64,000 nt of DNA from Paracoccaceae bacterium. GTDB lineage: Bacteria; Pseudomonadota; Alphaproteobacteria; Rhodobacterales; Rhodobacteraceae. Below the pieces are notes generated by a model. The model made no database searches, had not been told where the DNA came from, and saw nothing but the letters and a program-made list of their open reading frames with translations. This document shows, one piece after another, positions 44,759 to 52,622 of the stretch. The position numbers and the translations under genes were made by a program. The stretch covers positions 1 through 64,000 of the forward strand of contig JAIXPH010000050.1 of assembly GCA_027486345.1 (NCBI GenBank). The letters run 5' to 3'. How positions within the stretch are numbered: position 1 is the stretch's first letter; the number at the start of each line of letters is the position of its first letter.

Positions 44759-44965
44759 ATGCCGATCCTTGTCCTTCTTCTGCTGATTGGGGTTTTCCTG
44801 TTCCTCTGGCTGTCGCGCCGGGGGTCAACGCTTACGCGCCATTGCCGCTGGCGGCTGGACCGCACCGCTGGTCCGCAGGTCTGGCGCTGTGCGGTCTGCG
44901 GCGCGCAAACCGAAACCACAGGCGGCGCATCCCCCCGACAGTGCCTGAAATCCGGCACTGCCTGA
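44759..44965 (+). CDS. Small membrane protein with zinc-ribbon-like Cys residues
   Basis: The 68-residue protein has one N-terminal membrane helix (ILVLLLLIGVFLFLWL) followed by a basic region with Cys29, Cys44, Cys47 and Cys62. CAVCGA is a knuckle-like CxxC. It sits 51 bases after the flavoprotein gene and 13 bases before the DUF1989 gene, so it may be co-transcribed. It has no assigned family that I recognise. Confidence 0.6.
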   Translation: MPILVLLLLIGVFLFLWLSRRGSTLTRHCRWRLDRTAGPQVWRCAVCGAQTETTGGASPRQCLKSGTA

Positions 44966-44978
44966 CCCCGGAGCCGCG

Positions 44979-45842
44979 ATGAAACCTGACCACCCTGCCC
45001 ATGTCGCCCCCGTTGACGCCGCCGCGCGCAAGGCGATTGCCCCGGTGATCTGCTACCCGGTCGAAGGCCTGCCGCGCCCGGACCTGACCCCCTATCTCGC
45101 CGCGCGGGAGGGCTGGGTCCCGGTGTCGGAAACACTTGTCCCGGCACGCGAGGCGAGATGTTTTTCGGTGCCCGCGGGGCATTTCTTTCGCATCGTTTCG
45201 GTTGAAGGGCCACAGGTCGGGGACCTGAACCTTTGGGCGGCAGGTGATCTGCGCGAGCGGTTCTATTCCGGCAAGACCCGCGCCCTGCATGGCACGCATC
45301 TGTCATCCGGCGACAGGATGTGGTCGTCTTTCCCCACGTTGCGCCCGATGGCGACGATCACTGATGACACGCTGGATTGGTATGGGTTCGATGCCTTTGG
45401 CGGGTCCGTCCATGACGTGATCGGCACGCGCTGTGATCCCTATACCCACAATCTGCTCAGCGATGGTGGCCAGTATCACCACTGCTGCCACTCCAACCTG
45501 ACGCGCGCCTTGGCCGATCACACCGGCCTGTCGTTGCCTGAGGCCGAGCCCCATGTGCATGACGTGCTGAACGTGTTCATGTGCACCGGCTTCACCCGCG
45601 ATACGGGCCAGTATTTCATGAAGGCCAGCCCCGTGCGCCCCGGCGACCATCTGGAGTTTTTCGCCGAGATTGATCTGATCGGCGGTCTGTCGGCCTGTCC
45701 GGGGGGCGATTGTTCGTCCGAGCACTCCTCGGACGCTGCCGCCTGCCATCCGCTTTTGGTGCAGGTGTTCCGGCCTCTTGCGCCGCCGGTGGGGTGGGTG
45801 GGGCCTGCGGTGAACGGATACGACCGGAGTCATGGGCGGTGA
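44979..45842 (+). CDS. Urea carboxylase-associated family protein (DUF1989)
   Basis: This 287-residue protein has DUF1989 features: ARCFSVPAGHFFRIVSVEGPQVGDLNLWAAGD, then YTHNLLSDGGQYHHCCHSNLTRAL, HDVLNVFMCTGFTRDTGQYFMKASPVRPGDHLEFFAEID, and CPGGDCS. His and Cys clusters suggest a metal site. Homologues flank urea carboxylase or guanidine genes elsewhere, but no such gene is adjacent here. The C-terminal ~40 residues extend past the usual domain. Confidence 0.87.
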   Translation: MKPDHPAHVAPVDAAARKAIAPVICYPVEGLPRPDLTPYLAAREGWVPVSETLVPAREARCFSVPAGHFFRIVSVEGPQVGDLNLWAAGDLRERFYSGKTRALHGTHLSSGDRMWSSFPTLRPMATITDDTLDWYGFDAFGGSVHDVIGTRCDPYTHNLLSDGGQYHHCCHSNLTRALADHTGLSLPEAEPHVHDVLNVFMCTGFTRDTGQYFMKASPVRPGDHLEFFAEIDLIGGLSACPGGDCSSEHSSDAAACHPLLVQVFRPLAPPVGWVGPAVNGYDRSHGR

Positions 45843-45880
45843 CAGCGAAAGAGTTACTGCTCGTCGCAACGATAGGGATT

Positions 45881-45974
45881 GCCCCGATGCCCAAAGCATC
45901 GGGGCGCGCCCGCACCGCCCCCACCGGGCGGGCGCACGTATACGTGCACCCACCCCGCGGTGCGTGCGCGCCCC
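45881..45974 (-). repeat. Nested inverted-repeat element, copy II
   Basis: Hairpin GCCCCGATGC (45881-45890), loop CCAAA, GCATCGGGGC (45896-45905) is unchanged from copy I. The long stem 45901-45918 with 45957-45974 has 17 of 18 pairs. Its inner part reads GCACCGC/GCGGTGC where copy I has GTCCCGC/GCGGGAC, so both sides changed together. The palindrome is GCACGTATACGTGC (45934-45947), again changed symmetrically. It lies between convergent DUF1989 and deoD, 72 bases past the deoD stop. No gene lies in 45843-46045. Confidence 0.85.
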
Positions 45975-46045
45975 TTGGCTGACCTAAGCTGCATTGCGGA
46001 AACGGCCCTTAACCCCTTGTTAAGTAAGTTGACAGCCGTCAACCC

Positions 46046-46750
46046 TCACGCAAAAGCCGCCGCCAAGGCAATCTCCACCATCGCGCCAAAGCTGCGCTCC
46101 CGCTGGTCCGCAGGCAGGGCCTCATGCGTCAGGATGTGGTCCGAAATCGTCAGCACCGCCAAAGCCCTGCGCCCATAGCGCGCAGCAAGGGTGTAAAGCT
46201 CCGCCGCCTCCATCTCCACCGCGAGGCATCCATGGCGCTGCAGTTGATCGGACAGGTCCTGGCGTTCGTCATAGAATGTATCCGACGAATAAATGCCCCC
46301 CACATGGGTGGGAATCCCCTTCTCCGCCGCCGCCTTATGCGCTGCCGCCAGCAGCCCATAATCCGCCACTGGGGCAAAGGACATTTCCTTGAAGATCGAC
46401 CGCGACGGGGACCCAAGCGTCGAACAGGCCTGCGCCAGCACCACATCCCGCACATTGACATGCGGCTGCAACGCCCCGGCCGAGCCGATGCGGATCAGGG
46501 TCTGCGCGCCGTAGTCGCGGATCAATTCGTTGGCATAGATCGACAACGACGGCATCCCCATGCCTGAGCCGTGAATGGTCACACAATGCCCCTTGTAGGT
46601 GCCGGTATAGCCGAGCATCCCGCGCACCTCGTTCACCAGAACGGGGTTTTCAAGGAAAGTCTGCGCCGCCCAACGGGCACGGTAGGGGTCGCCGGGCAAG
46701 AGCACGGTTTCAGCAATCTCGCCGGGTTTCGCGCCGATGTGGAATGTCAT
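46046..46750 (-). CDS. deoD: Purine nucleoside phosphorylase, hexameric DeoD type
   Basis: This 234-residue NP-I family enzyme phosphorolyses 6-oxo and 6-amino purine nucleosides. DeoD signatures are present: [59 protein letters not shown] and the catalytic Asp in [10 protein letters not shown]. It is not related to the trimeric PNP at 4.3 kb, so the cell has two PNP folds. It stands alone, convergent with DUF1989. Confidence 0.95.
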   Translation of the reverse strand: MTFHIGAKPGEIAETVLLPGDPYRARWAAQTFLENPVLVNEVRGMLGYTGTYKGHCVTIHGSGMGMPSLSIYANELIRDYGAQTLIRIGSAGALQPHVNVRDVVLAQACSTLGSPSRSIFKEMSFAPVADYGLLAAAHKAAAEKGIPTHVGGIYSSDTFYDERQDLSDQLQRHGCLAVEMEAAELYTLAARYGRRALAVLTISDHILTHEALPADQRERSFGAMVEIALAAAFA

Positions 46751-46825
46751 GTGAGCCTCCGTTCCTGTCCGGGCGGAGGCTAGGGGAAGTGGATGGCAAG
46801 GGGAAGGGAGTGCCTTTCCCTGCCG

Positions 46826-47188
46826 TTACGCCGCAACCTGCCCCGCCATCGCGGCGAAGTCATGGGCGTTGGGGCAGAAGGCGCAGTCCGAGGGGCGGAC
46901 AAGCGCCTTCTTGGCCAGCACCAGTGCGCAGGTCGCGCGGTCGCGGCAAGAGCCGCAGGTGCCCAGCAGTTCAAGGTATTGCGCGTGGTTCGCGCGTAGG
47001 TCCTCAGCCGAAATTCCGAAATTCGCGGCCATTGCCGCCATCCGGTCTGGCGCATCATGGGGCATCCGGGCGAAGGCGGTCACCTGCGCGCGCGTCATGC
47101 CGAGGTCGTCAAGATCGCGATCCGTCAGCGCGTCGATTTCCTTTAGCTCGCGCCAGCGGTCCACCAGCGCCCTGATCCGTTCCAGCAT
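46826..47188 (-). CDS. DUF6455 family Cys-rich small protein
   Basis: This 120-residue protein has an N-terminal segment resembling DUF1127 (WRELKEIDALTDRDLDDLGMTRAQV). A C-terminal half carries Cys78-x2-Cys81-x5-Cys87 and Cys102-x2-Cys105 with a nearby His. The five Cys could bind zinc or an Fe-S cluster. The family is common in Rhodobacterales and has no established function. It is monocistronic, between deoD and ecm. Confidence 0.85.
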   Translation of the reverse strand: MLERIRALVDRWRELKEIDALTDRDLDDLGMTRAQVTAFARMPHDAPDRMAAMAANFGISAEDLRANHAQYLELLGTCGSCRDRATCALVLAKKALVRPSDCAFCPNAHDFAAMAGQVAA

Positions 47189-47307
47189 CTTTGCCTCCTA
47201 TCCTTGCGGTTGGGGACAGATTGCCCGGCTGTGCGCCGGGGGCCTTGATCCAGCGCAAATGGCGACGCGCGTGACGAAAAGTCGTCAGGCCCGCAGAGGG
47301 GATGGCG

Positions 47308-49305
47308 TCACTCCGCCGCAATCGGGGCGCGGTCGACCAGTCCGACGATGTCCATCATGATGCGGTTCAGCTCAAAATCCTTCGGCGTGTAGACGGCGGC
47401 CACACCCATTGCGCGCAGGCGGGCGGCGTCGTCTTCGGGGATGATTCCGCCGACGACCAAGGGCACATCGGACAGGCCAGCCTGACGCATCCGCTCCAGC
47501 GTTTCGGTGATCAGGGGGATATGACTGCCTGACAGGATCGACAGGCCCACCACATGCGCGCCTTGGTCTGCGGCGGCGGCGACAATCTCGGCGGGCGTGA
47601 GGCGGATGCCTTCGTAGTGGATGTCCATCCCGCAATCGCGCGCACGGGCGGCGATTTGTTCGGCGCCGTTGGAATGGCCGTCGAGGCCCGGTTTGCCGAC
47701 GAGGAATTTCAATCGCTTGCCGAGTTTGGACGACACGGCATCCACCGCCTCGCGGATCGGTTCCAGCCCTTCGGTGCGGTTGGAGGGGTTGCGCGACACG
47801 CCGGTGGGGGCGCGGTATTCGCCAAAGGCGGCGCGGACGACGGCCCCCCATTCGCCGGTGGTGACGCCGGCCTTGGCGGCGGCGATGCTGGCGGGCATGA
47901 CGTTTGCGCCGGTTTGGGCGGCGTGACGCAGGGCATCGAGCGCTGTCTTGACGGCCACGGGATCGCGGGCATCGCGCCATGCGGCCAGACGTTCGAGTTG
48001 GTCGCGTTCGGCATCGGCATCGGCCATCATGATGGAGCCATCCCCGGCGGTCAGGGGGGAGGGCGCGGCCTCGGTCCAGCGGTTGACGCCAACCACCACA
48101 GTCTCGCGGCTTTCGATCCGGCCCAGACGGTCCGCGTTCGACTCGACGAGCCGTCCTTTCATGTATTCGATGGCCGCAACGGCCCCGCCCATGGCGTCGA
48201 TGTTGGACAGTTCGGCGCGGGCACCGGATTTCAACTCTTCGACCTTGCGGTCGATGGCGGGGTTGCCGTCAAACAGGTCGTCATATTCCAGAAGGTCGGT
48301 CTCATAGGCCAGAATCTGCTGCATGCGCAGCGACCATTGCTGATCCCACGGGCGGGGCAGACCAAGGGCTTCGTTCCATGCCGGAAGTTGAACCGCACGG
48401 GCGCGGGCCTTTTTCGACAGCGTCACGGCCAGCATCTCGATCAAGATGCGATAGACGTTGTTTTCAGGCTGCTGTTCGGTCAGGCCGAGGCTGTTGACCT
48501 GCACGCCATAACGGAAGCGGCGGAATTTCTCATCCGTGATGCCATAGCGGGTTTCGCAGAGCTCATCCCAGAGATCGACGAAGGCGCGCATCTTGCAAAG
48601 CTCGGTCACAAAGCGGATGCCTGCGTTCACGAAGAAGGAAATCCGGCCCACCATCGCCGGGAATTCCTGCGGCGTGACTTTGCCCTTGAGGTCATCCAGC
48701 ACAGCGCAGGCGGTGGCCAAAGCAAAGGCCAGTTCCTGTTCTGGCGTCGCCCCGGCCTCTTGCAGGTGATAGGAACAGACGTTCATCGGGTTCCACTTCG
48801 GCAGGTGCCGCTGGGTATAGGCCGCGATGTCGGTGATCATCCGCAGAGAGGGCTTCGGCGGGCAGATATAGGTGCCGCGCGAGAGGTATTCCTTGATGAT
48901 GTCGTTCTGCACGGTGCCTTGCAGTTTCGACACATCCGCCCCTTGCTCTTCGGCAACGGCAATATAGAGCGCCAAAAGCCACGGCGCGGTGGCGTTGATC
49001 GTCATCGAGGTGTTCATCTGTTCCAGCGGGATATCCCGGAACAGGGCGCGCATGTCGCCCAGATGGCCGACGGGAACGCCGACCTTGCCCACCTCGCCGC
49101 GCGACAGGACATGGTCGCTGTCATAGCCGGTCTGGGTGGGCAGGTCGAAGGCGACCGAAAGCCCGGTCTGCCCTTTGGCAAGGTTGGTGCGATAGAGCGC
49201 GTTCGAGGCGGCGGCGGTCGAATGTCCGGCATAGGTGCGGAACAGCCAAGGTGCGTCCTTCTGGGGCGTATCCTTGTGGGCGGCATCTTTTGCGGGGTTT
49301 GACAT
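47308..49305 (-). CDS. ecm: Ethylmalonyl-CoA mutase
   Basis: Ecm converts (2R)-ethylmalonyl-CoA to (2S)-methylsuccinyl-CoA in the ethylmalonyl-CoA pathway. The 665-residue protein has the methylmalonyl-CoA mutase TIM barrel (YAGHSTAAASNALYRTNL...FDLPTQTGYDSDHV...) and a C-terminal B12-binding domain with Asp542-x-His544-x2-Gly547. Length and the ccr gene nearby favour Ecm/MeaA over methylmalonyl-CoA mutase. CAGGAGG precedes the ATG. The gene is followed by 119 bases without features before DUF6455. Confidence 0.93.
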   Translation of the reverse strand: MSNPAKDAAHKDTPQKDAPWLFRTYAGHSTAAASNALYRTNLAKGQTGLSVAFDLPTQTGYDSDHVLSRGEVGKVGVPVGHLGDMRALFRDIPLEQMNTSMTINATAPWLLALYIAVAEEQGADVSKLQGTVQNDIIKEYLSRGTYICPPKPSLRMITDIAAYTQRHLPKWNPMNVCSYHLQEAGATPEQELAFALATACAVLDDLKGKVTPQEFPAMVGRISFFVNAGIRFVTELCKMRAFVDLWDELCETRYGITDEKFRRFRYGVQVNSLGLTEQQPENNVYRILIEMLAVTLSKKARARAVQLPAWNEALGLPRPWDQQWSLRMQQILAYETDLLEYDDLFDGNPAIDRKVEELKSGARAELSNIDAMGGAVAAIEYMKGRLVESNADRLGRIESRETVVVGVNRWTEAAPSPLTAGDGSIMMADADAERDQLERLAAWRDARDPVAVKTALDALRHAAQTGANVMPASIAAAKAGVTTGEWGAVVRAAFGEYRAPTGVSRNPSNRTEGLEPIREAVDAVSSKLGKRLKFLVGKPGLDGHSNGAEQIAARARDCGMDIHYEGIRLTPAEIVAAAADQGAHVVGLSILSGSHIPLITETLERMRQAGLSDVPLVVGGIIPEDDAARLRAMGVAAVYTPKDFELNRIMMDIVGLVDRAPIAAE

Positions 49306-49351
49306 CGGGGCCTCCTGAATCGGGTCGGCAATTTTATTTCGCTGGAACTTC

Positions 49352-49379
49352 GATACAGGACATTTTGTGACACTGTCAA
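49352..49379 (-). promoter_or_regulatory. Promoter and overlapping palindrome upstream of ecm
   Basis: On the minus strand TTGACA (49374-49379) is followed after 16 bases by TGTATC (49352-49357). The perfect 11-bp palindrome TGACAGTGTCA (49368-49378) overlaps the -35, so a repressor or activator could bind there. It lies 47-74 bases upstream of the ecm ATG. Confidence 0.5.
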
Positions 49380-49442
49380 TTCGCCGCAGCGCGGCATTGG
49401 GCGGGGCTTTACTTTTCAGGGCGGCGCTTCCAGCTTTGGGCG

Positions 49443-50825
49443 ATGGCAACGATGGTTGAAGTCCCGCTCTGGCTGCTTGTGTTGATCCTGCTGCTGTCGG
49501 CGGTGGCAGCCTTGGACCGTATCCTTGCCCCGTCGGTCCGCTGGTTCTTTCGCCGCCGGATGGAGCGGGCGGTGGCAGCGCTGAACGCACGGCTGGAGCG
49601 CCCGATCGAGCCGTTTCGTCTGGCGCAACGGCAGGACATGATCCTGCGGCTGGCCTATGACCCCAAGGTGACAGCGGCTGTCGCGGACTATGCCGAGGAG
49701 GCGGGGATTCCCCCACAGGTGGCCTTTGAGCAGGCGCGGGGCTTTGCGCGCGAGATCGTGCCCGCCTTTTCCGCCACGATGTATTTCGGTTTTGCCGTCC
49801 ATGCGGCGCGCTGGCTGTCGCGCAGGCTCTACCGGGTGCGGATCGGCAAGGTGGATGCGGAGCTGGCGCATATCGACCGCGCGGCGACGGTGGTGTTCGT
49901 GATGAACCACCGCAGCAACATGGATTATGTGCTGGTGACATGGCTGATCGCGGATCGGTCGGCGATCTCCTATGCGGTGGGGGAATGGGCGCGGGTCTGG
50001 CCGCTAAGCCGGTTGATCCGGGGGATGGGGGCCTATTTCATCCGGCGCAAATCGCGCAACACGCTCTATCGGCGGGTGCTGGCGCGCTATGTCCAGATGG
50101 CGGCGGCTGAGGGCGTGGCGCAGGCGATTTTCCCTGAGGGCGGCTTGTCCTTGGATGGGCGCGTGGGGGCGGCGAAGCTGGGGCTTCTTTCCTATATCGT
50201 CAGCGGCTTTGATCCGGCGGGGCGGGATATCGTCTTTGTGCCGGTGGGGTTGGCCTATGATCGCGTGCTTGAGGATCGGCTGCTGACCGAGGCGGCGGAC
50301 AAAGGGGAGCGCCGGTTCCGTGCGCCGATTGGCCCGATCCTGTGGTTTGCGATCTGGCGGCTGGGCAGCATCCTGCGCGGGCGGTTTCCGGGGTTCGGCA
50401 CGGCGGCAGCGGGCTTTGGGGCGCCGGTGTCCCTGCGCGCCTTCATCGCCAGCCACGGCGGCGCGGATGTGACCGAGGCGCTGGGCACCCGGCTGATGGC
50501 CGAGATCACCCGCGTCGTGCCTGTGCTGCCCGTGCCTTTGGTCGCGGCGGCGCTGGCGGCTGCGCCGGGGGACCGGGTGGCGCTGCTGGCCGAGATGAGG
50601 CGTCTGGTCGATTTGCTGCGCGCGTCGGGCGCGGTGCTGAAACTGCCGCCGCAAGGGGTGGAGCAGGCCTTGGACGAAGGGCTGACCCCGCTGTTGCGCC
50701 GCGGCATCGTCACCGCCGATCTGCGCGCATCCGCAGAAAGTGCCGCCGTTCTGGCCTTCTATGCTGCCCCGGTGTGGCAGGCTTTGCACCCGGAGGCCGA
50801 AAATGCTGCAATGCCGCAGACATAA
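49443..50825 (+). CDS. Glycerolipid acyltransferase (PlsB/PlsC-like)
   Basis: This 460-residue membrane-bound acyltransferase has an N-terminal hydrophobic anchor (residues 8-26). NHRSNMDYV supplies the H-x4-D catalytic motif (about residue 154), and IRRKSRNTLYRRVL and FPEGGLS follow. These are the canonical glycerol-phosphate acyltransferase blocks. The size and layout are closer to bacterial PlsB-like proteins than to small PlsC. It is divergent from ecm and lies between ecm and ccr; the metabolic link is not obvious. Confidence 0.85.
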   Translation: MATMVEVPLWLLVLILLLSAVAALDRILAPSVRWFFRRRMERAVAALNARLERPIEPFRLAQRQDMILRLAYDPKVTAAVADYAEEAGIPPQVAFEQARGFAREIVPAFSATMYFGFAVHAARWLSRRLYRVRIGKVDAELAHIDRAATVVFVMNHRSNMDYVLVTWLIADRSAISYAVGEWARVWPLSRLIRGMGAYFIRRKSRNTLYRRVLARYVQMAAAEGVAQAIFPEGGLSLDGRVGAAKLGLLSYIVSGFDPAGRDIVFVPVGLAYDRVLEDRLLTEAADKGERRFRAPIGPILWFAIWRLGSILRGRFPGFGTAAAGFGAPVSLRAFIASHGGADVTEALGTRLMAEITRVVPVLPVPLVAAALAAAPGDRVALLAEMRRLVDLLRASGAVLKLPPQGVEQALDEGLTPLLRRGIVTADLRASAESAAVLAFYAAPVWQALHPEAENAAMPQT

Positions 50826-50850
50826 AATTACAAAAAAAACCATTCAACTA

Positions 50851-50879
50851 TTGCAAAGTTGCGCGCCCATCCTTTAACT
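50851..50879 (+). promoter_or_regulatory. Promoter candidate for ccr
   Basis: TTGCAA (50851-50856), 17 bases, TTAACT (50874-50879), inside an unusually A+T-rich stretch (50822-50880). The region also reads TTGCAAAGTTGCG, a partial direct repeat. It lies about 50 bases before the ccr ATG. Regulators of ccr binding here are not identified. Confidence 0.4.
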
Positions 50880-50930
50880 ACCCCTCGACAGCGCCGATTC
50901 TGCGGCGCGGCATCTTCAAGGGGGGCCATC

Positions 50931-52223
50931 ATGGCACTGGACACGCAGCAGGCGATCACCACCTACGACGCGCCCAAGAAAGACCTGTACGAGATCGGTG
51001 AGATGCCGCCCTTGGGTCATGTGCCGAAACAGATGTACGCTTGGGCCATCCGCCGCGACCGGCATGGCGCACCGCTGCAATCCTTCCAGCAGGAGGTCGT
51101 CGATACCTGGACCATCGACAGCCAGGAGGTGCTGGTGCTGGTGATGGCGGCGGGCGTCAATTACAACGGCGTCTGGGCGGGTCTTGGCCAGCCGATCAGC
51201 CCCTTTGACGGCCACAAGCAGCCGTTCCACATCGCCGGATCGGACGCCGCCGGGATCGTGTGGAAGGTCGGTGAGAAGGTCACGCGCTGGAAGGTCGGCG
51301 ATGAGGTGGTGATCCACTGCAATCAGGACGACGGCGACGACGAAGAATGCAACGGCGGCGATCCGATGTTCTCGCCCACCCAGCGCATCTGGGGCTATGA
51401 AACCCCGGATGGGTCTTTCGCGCAGTTCACCCGCGTGCAGGCGCAGCAGTTGATGCCGCGCCCCGCCCATCTGACGTGGGAGGAATCGGCCTGCTACACG
51501 CTGACGCTGGCCACCGCCTACCGGATGCTGTTCGGCCATCATCCGCATGACCTGAAACCCGGCCAGAACGTGCTGGTCTGGGGCGCGTCGGGGGGCCTTG
51601 GGTCCTATGCGATCCAGTTGATCAACACGGCCGGGGCGAATGCGATCGGCGTCATCTCGGACGAATCGAAGCGGGACTTCGTGTTGGGTCTGGGAGCCAA
51701 GGGCGTCATCAACCGCAATGACTTCAAGTGCTGGGGCCAACTGCCCAAGGTGAACAGCCCCGAATACAACGACTGGCTGAAAGAGGCGCGCAAGTTCGGC
51801 AAGGCGATCTGGGACATCACCGGCAAGGGCGTGAACGTGGACATGGTGTTCGAACATCCCGGCGAGGCGACCTTCCCGGTGTCGTCGTTGGTGTGCAAGA
51901 AGGGCGGGATGGTCGTGATCTGCGCGGGCACCTCGGGCTTCAACTGCACCTTCGACGTGCGCTACATGTGGATGCACCAGAAACGCTTGCAGGGCAGCCA
52001 CTTCGCCCATCTGAAACAGGCGGCGGCGGCGAACAAGCTGATGTGCGAACGGCGTCTGGACCCCTGCATGTCGGAAGTGTTTCCCTGGGCCGACATCCCG
52101 CAGGCGCATGAGCTGATGCTGAAGAACCAGCACAAGCCGGGCAACATGGCGGTCCTCGTGCAGGCACCGGTCACGGGGCTGCGGACCTTTGAAGACACGC
52201 TGGAAGCCTGCCGGTTGCGGTGA
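50931..52223 (+). CDS. ccr: Crotonyl-CoA carboxylase/reductase
   Basis: Ccr is the key enzyme of the ethylmalonyl-CoA pathway, reductively carboxylating crotonyl-CoA to (2S)-ethylmalonyl-CoA with NADPH. The 430-residue MDR-superfamily protein has AAGVNYNGVWAGLGQPISPF, HCNQDDGDDEECNGGDPM, the nucleotide site WGASGGLGSYAIQL, and the FEHPGEATFPVSSLVCKKGGMVVIC segment. ATG 50931 gives the usual MALDTQQ start. It is monocistronic, ending at a strong terminator. Confidence 0.97.
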   Translation: MALDTQQAITTYDAPKKDLYEIGEMPPLGHVPKQMYAWAIRRDRHGAPLQSFQQEVVDTWTIDSQEVLVLVMAAGVNYNGVWAGLGQPISPFDGHKQPFHIAGSDAAGIVWKVGEKVTRWKVGDEVVIHCNQDDGDDEECNGGDPMFSPTQRIWGYETPDGSFAQFTRVQAQQLMPRPAHLTWEESACYTLTLATAYRMLFGHHPHDLKPGQNVLVWGASGGLGSYAIQLINTAGANAIGVISDESKRDFVLGLGAKGVINRNDFKCWGQLPKVNSPEYNDWLKEARKFGKAIWDITGKGVNVDMVFEHPGEATFPVSSLVCKKGGMVVICAGTSGFNCTFDVRYMWMHQKRLQGSHFAHLKQAAAANKLMCERRLDPCMSEVFPWADIPQAHELMLKNQHKPGNMAVLVQAPVTGLRTFEDTLEACRLR

Positions 52224-52249
52224 TCTGTAACCAAAGCCCCTGAAAGTCG

Positions 52250-52281
52250 CGCCGTCCCGCAGTGGGGCGGCGTATTTGTTT
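52250..52281 (+). terminator. Rho-independent terminator of ccr
   Basis: Nine-bp stem CGCCGTCCC (52250-52258) and GGGGCGGCG (52264-52272), with one T-G wobble and a five-base loop, followed by TATTTGTTT. It starts 27 bases after the ccr stop. Confidence 0.8.
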
Positions 52282-52377
52282 CGGGCTTGGAAACTTCTCG
52301 TAAAGACTTTTGCCGTTACCCTGCGCTGGGACGATGGGGCGGACGGGCCGCCTTGCGCTCATTTGGCGGGGTTGCCC

Positions 52378-52563
52378 ATGCCGCATGACTGGATTTTCGA
52401 CGTTCTGGCCGACCTGAAGGTCTATGCCGAACGCAACGGTCTTTCTGACACCGCCGCCAAGGCCGCAGAGGCGTTGATGGTCGCGCGGGCCGAAATCCGC
52501 CGCAGCGATCCGGATGCCCAAGCGCCGCCGCGGTCCGCCCTGCGGGGACGCCGCATCAACTGA
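52378..52563 (+). CDS. Small conserved-looking hypothetical protein
   Basis: This 61-residue soluble protein, MPHDWIFDVLADLKVYAERN and on, has a predicted helical N-terminal half and a basic tail. GCGGGG lies upstream of ATG 52378. It has no signal peptide or Cys. It sits between the ccr terminator and the helicase gene and may be expressed with the latter. The family is not recognised. Confidence 0.6.
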   Translation: MPHDWIFDVLADLKVYAERNGLSDTAAKAAEALMVARAEIRRSDPDAQAPPRSALRGRRIN

Positions 52564-52622
52564 CGCACGACGCAGGGGTTGGCCTCTCGCATCCGGCGGT
52601 CGGGTCGGCTAGGGTCTGCGCC

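Noticed and set aside
50851-50863. PccR/RamB-type box in front of ccr
   Set aside because: TTGCAAAGTTGCG recalls the TTTGCAAA repeats of that regulator family, but the second half does not match and the spacing is wrong. It was kept only as part of the promoter note.
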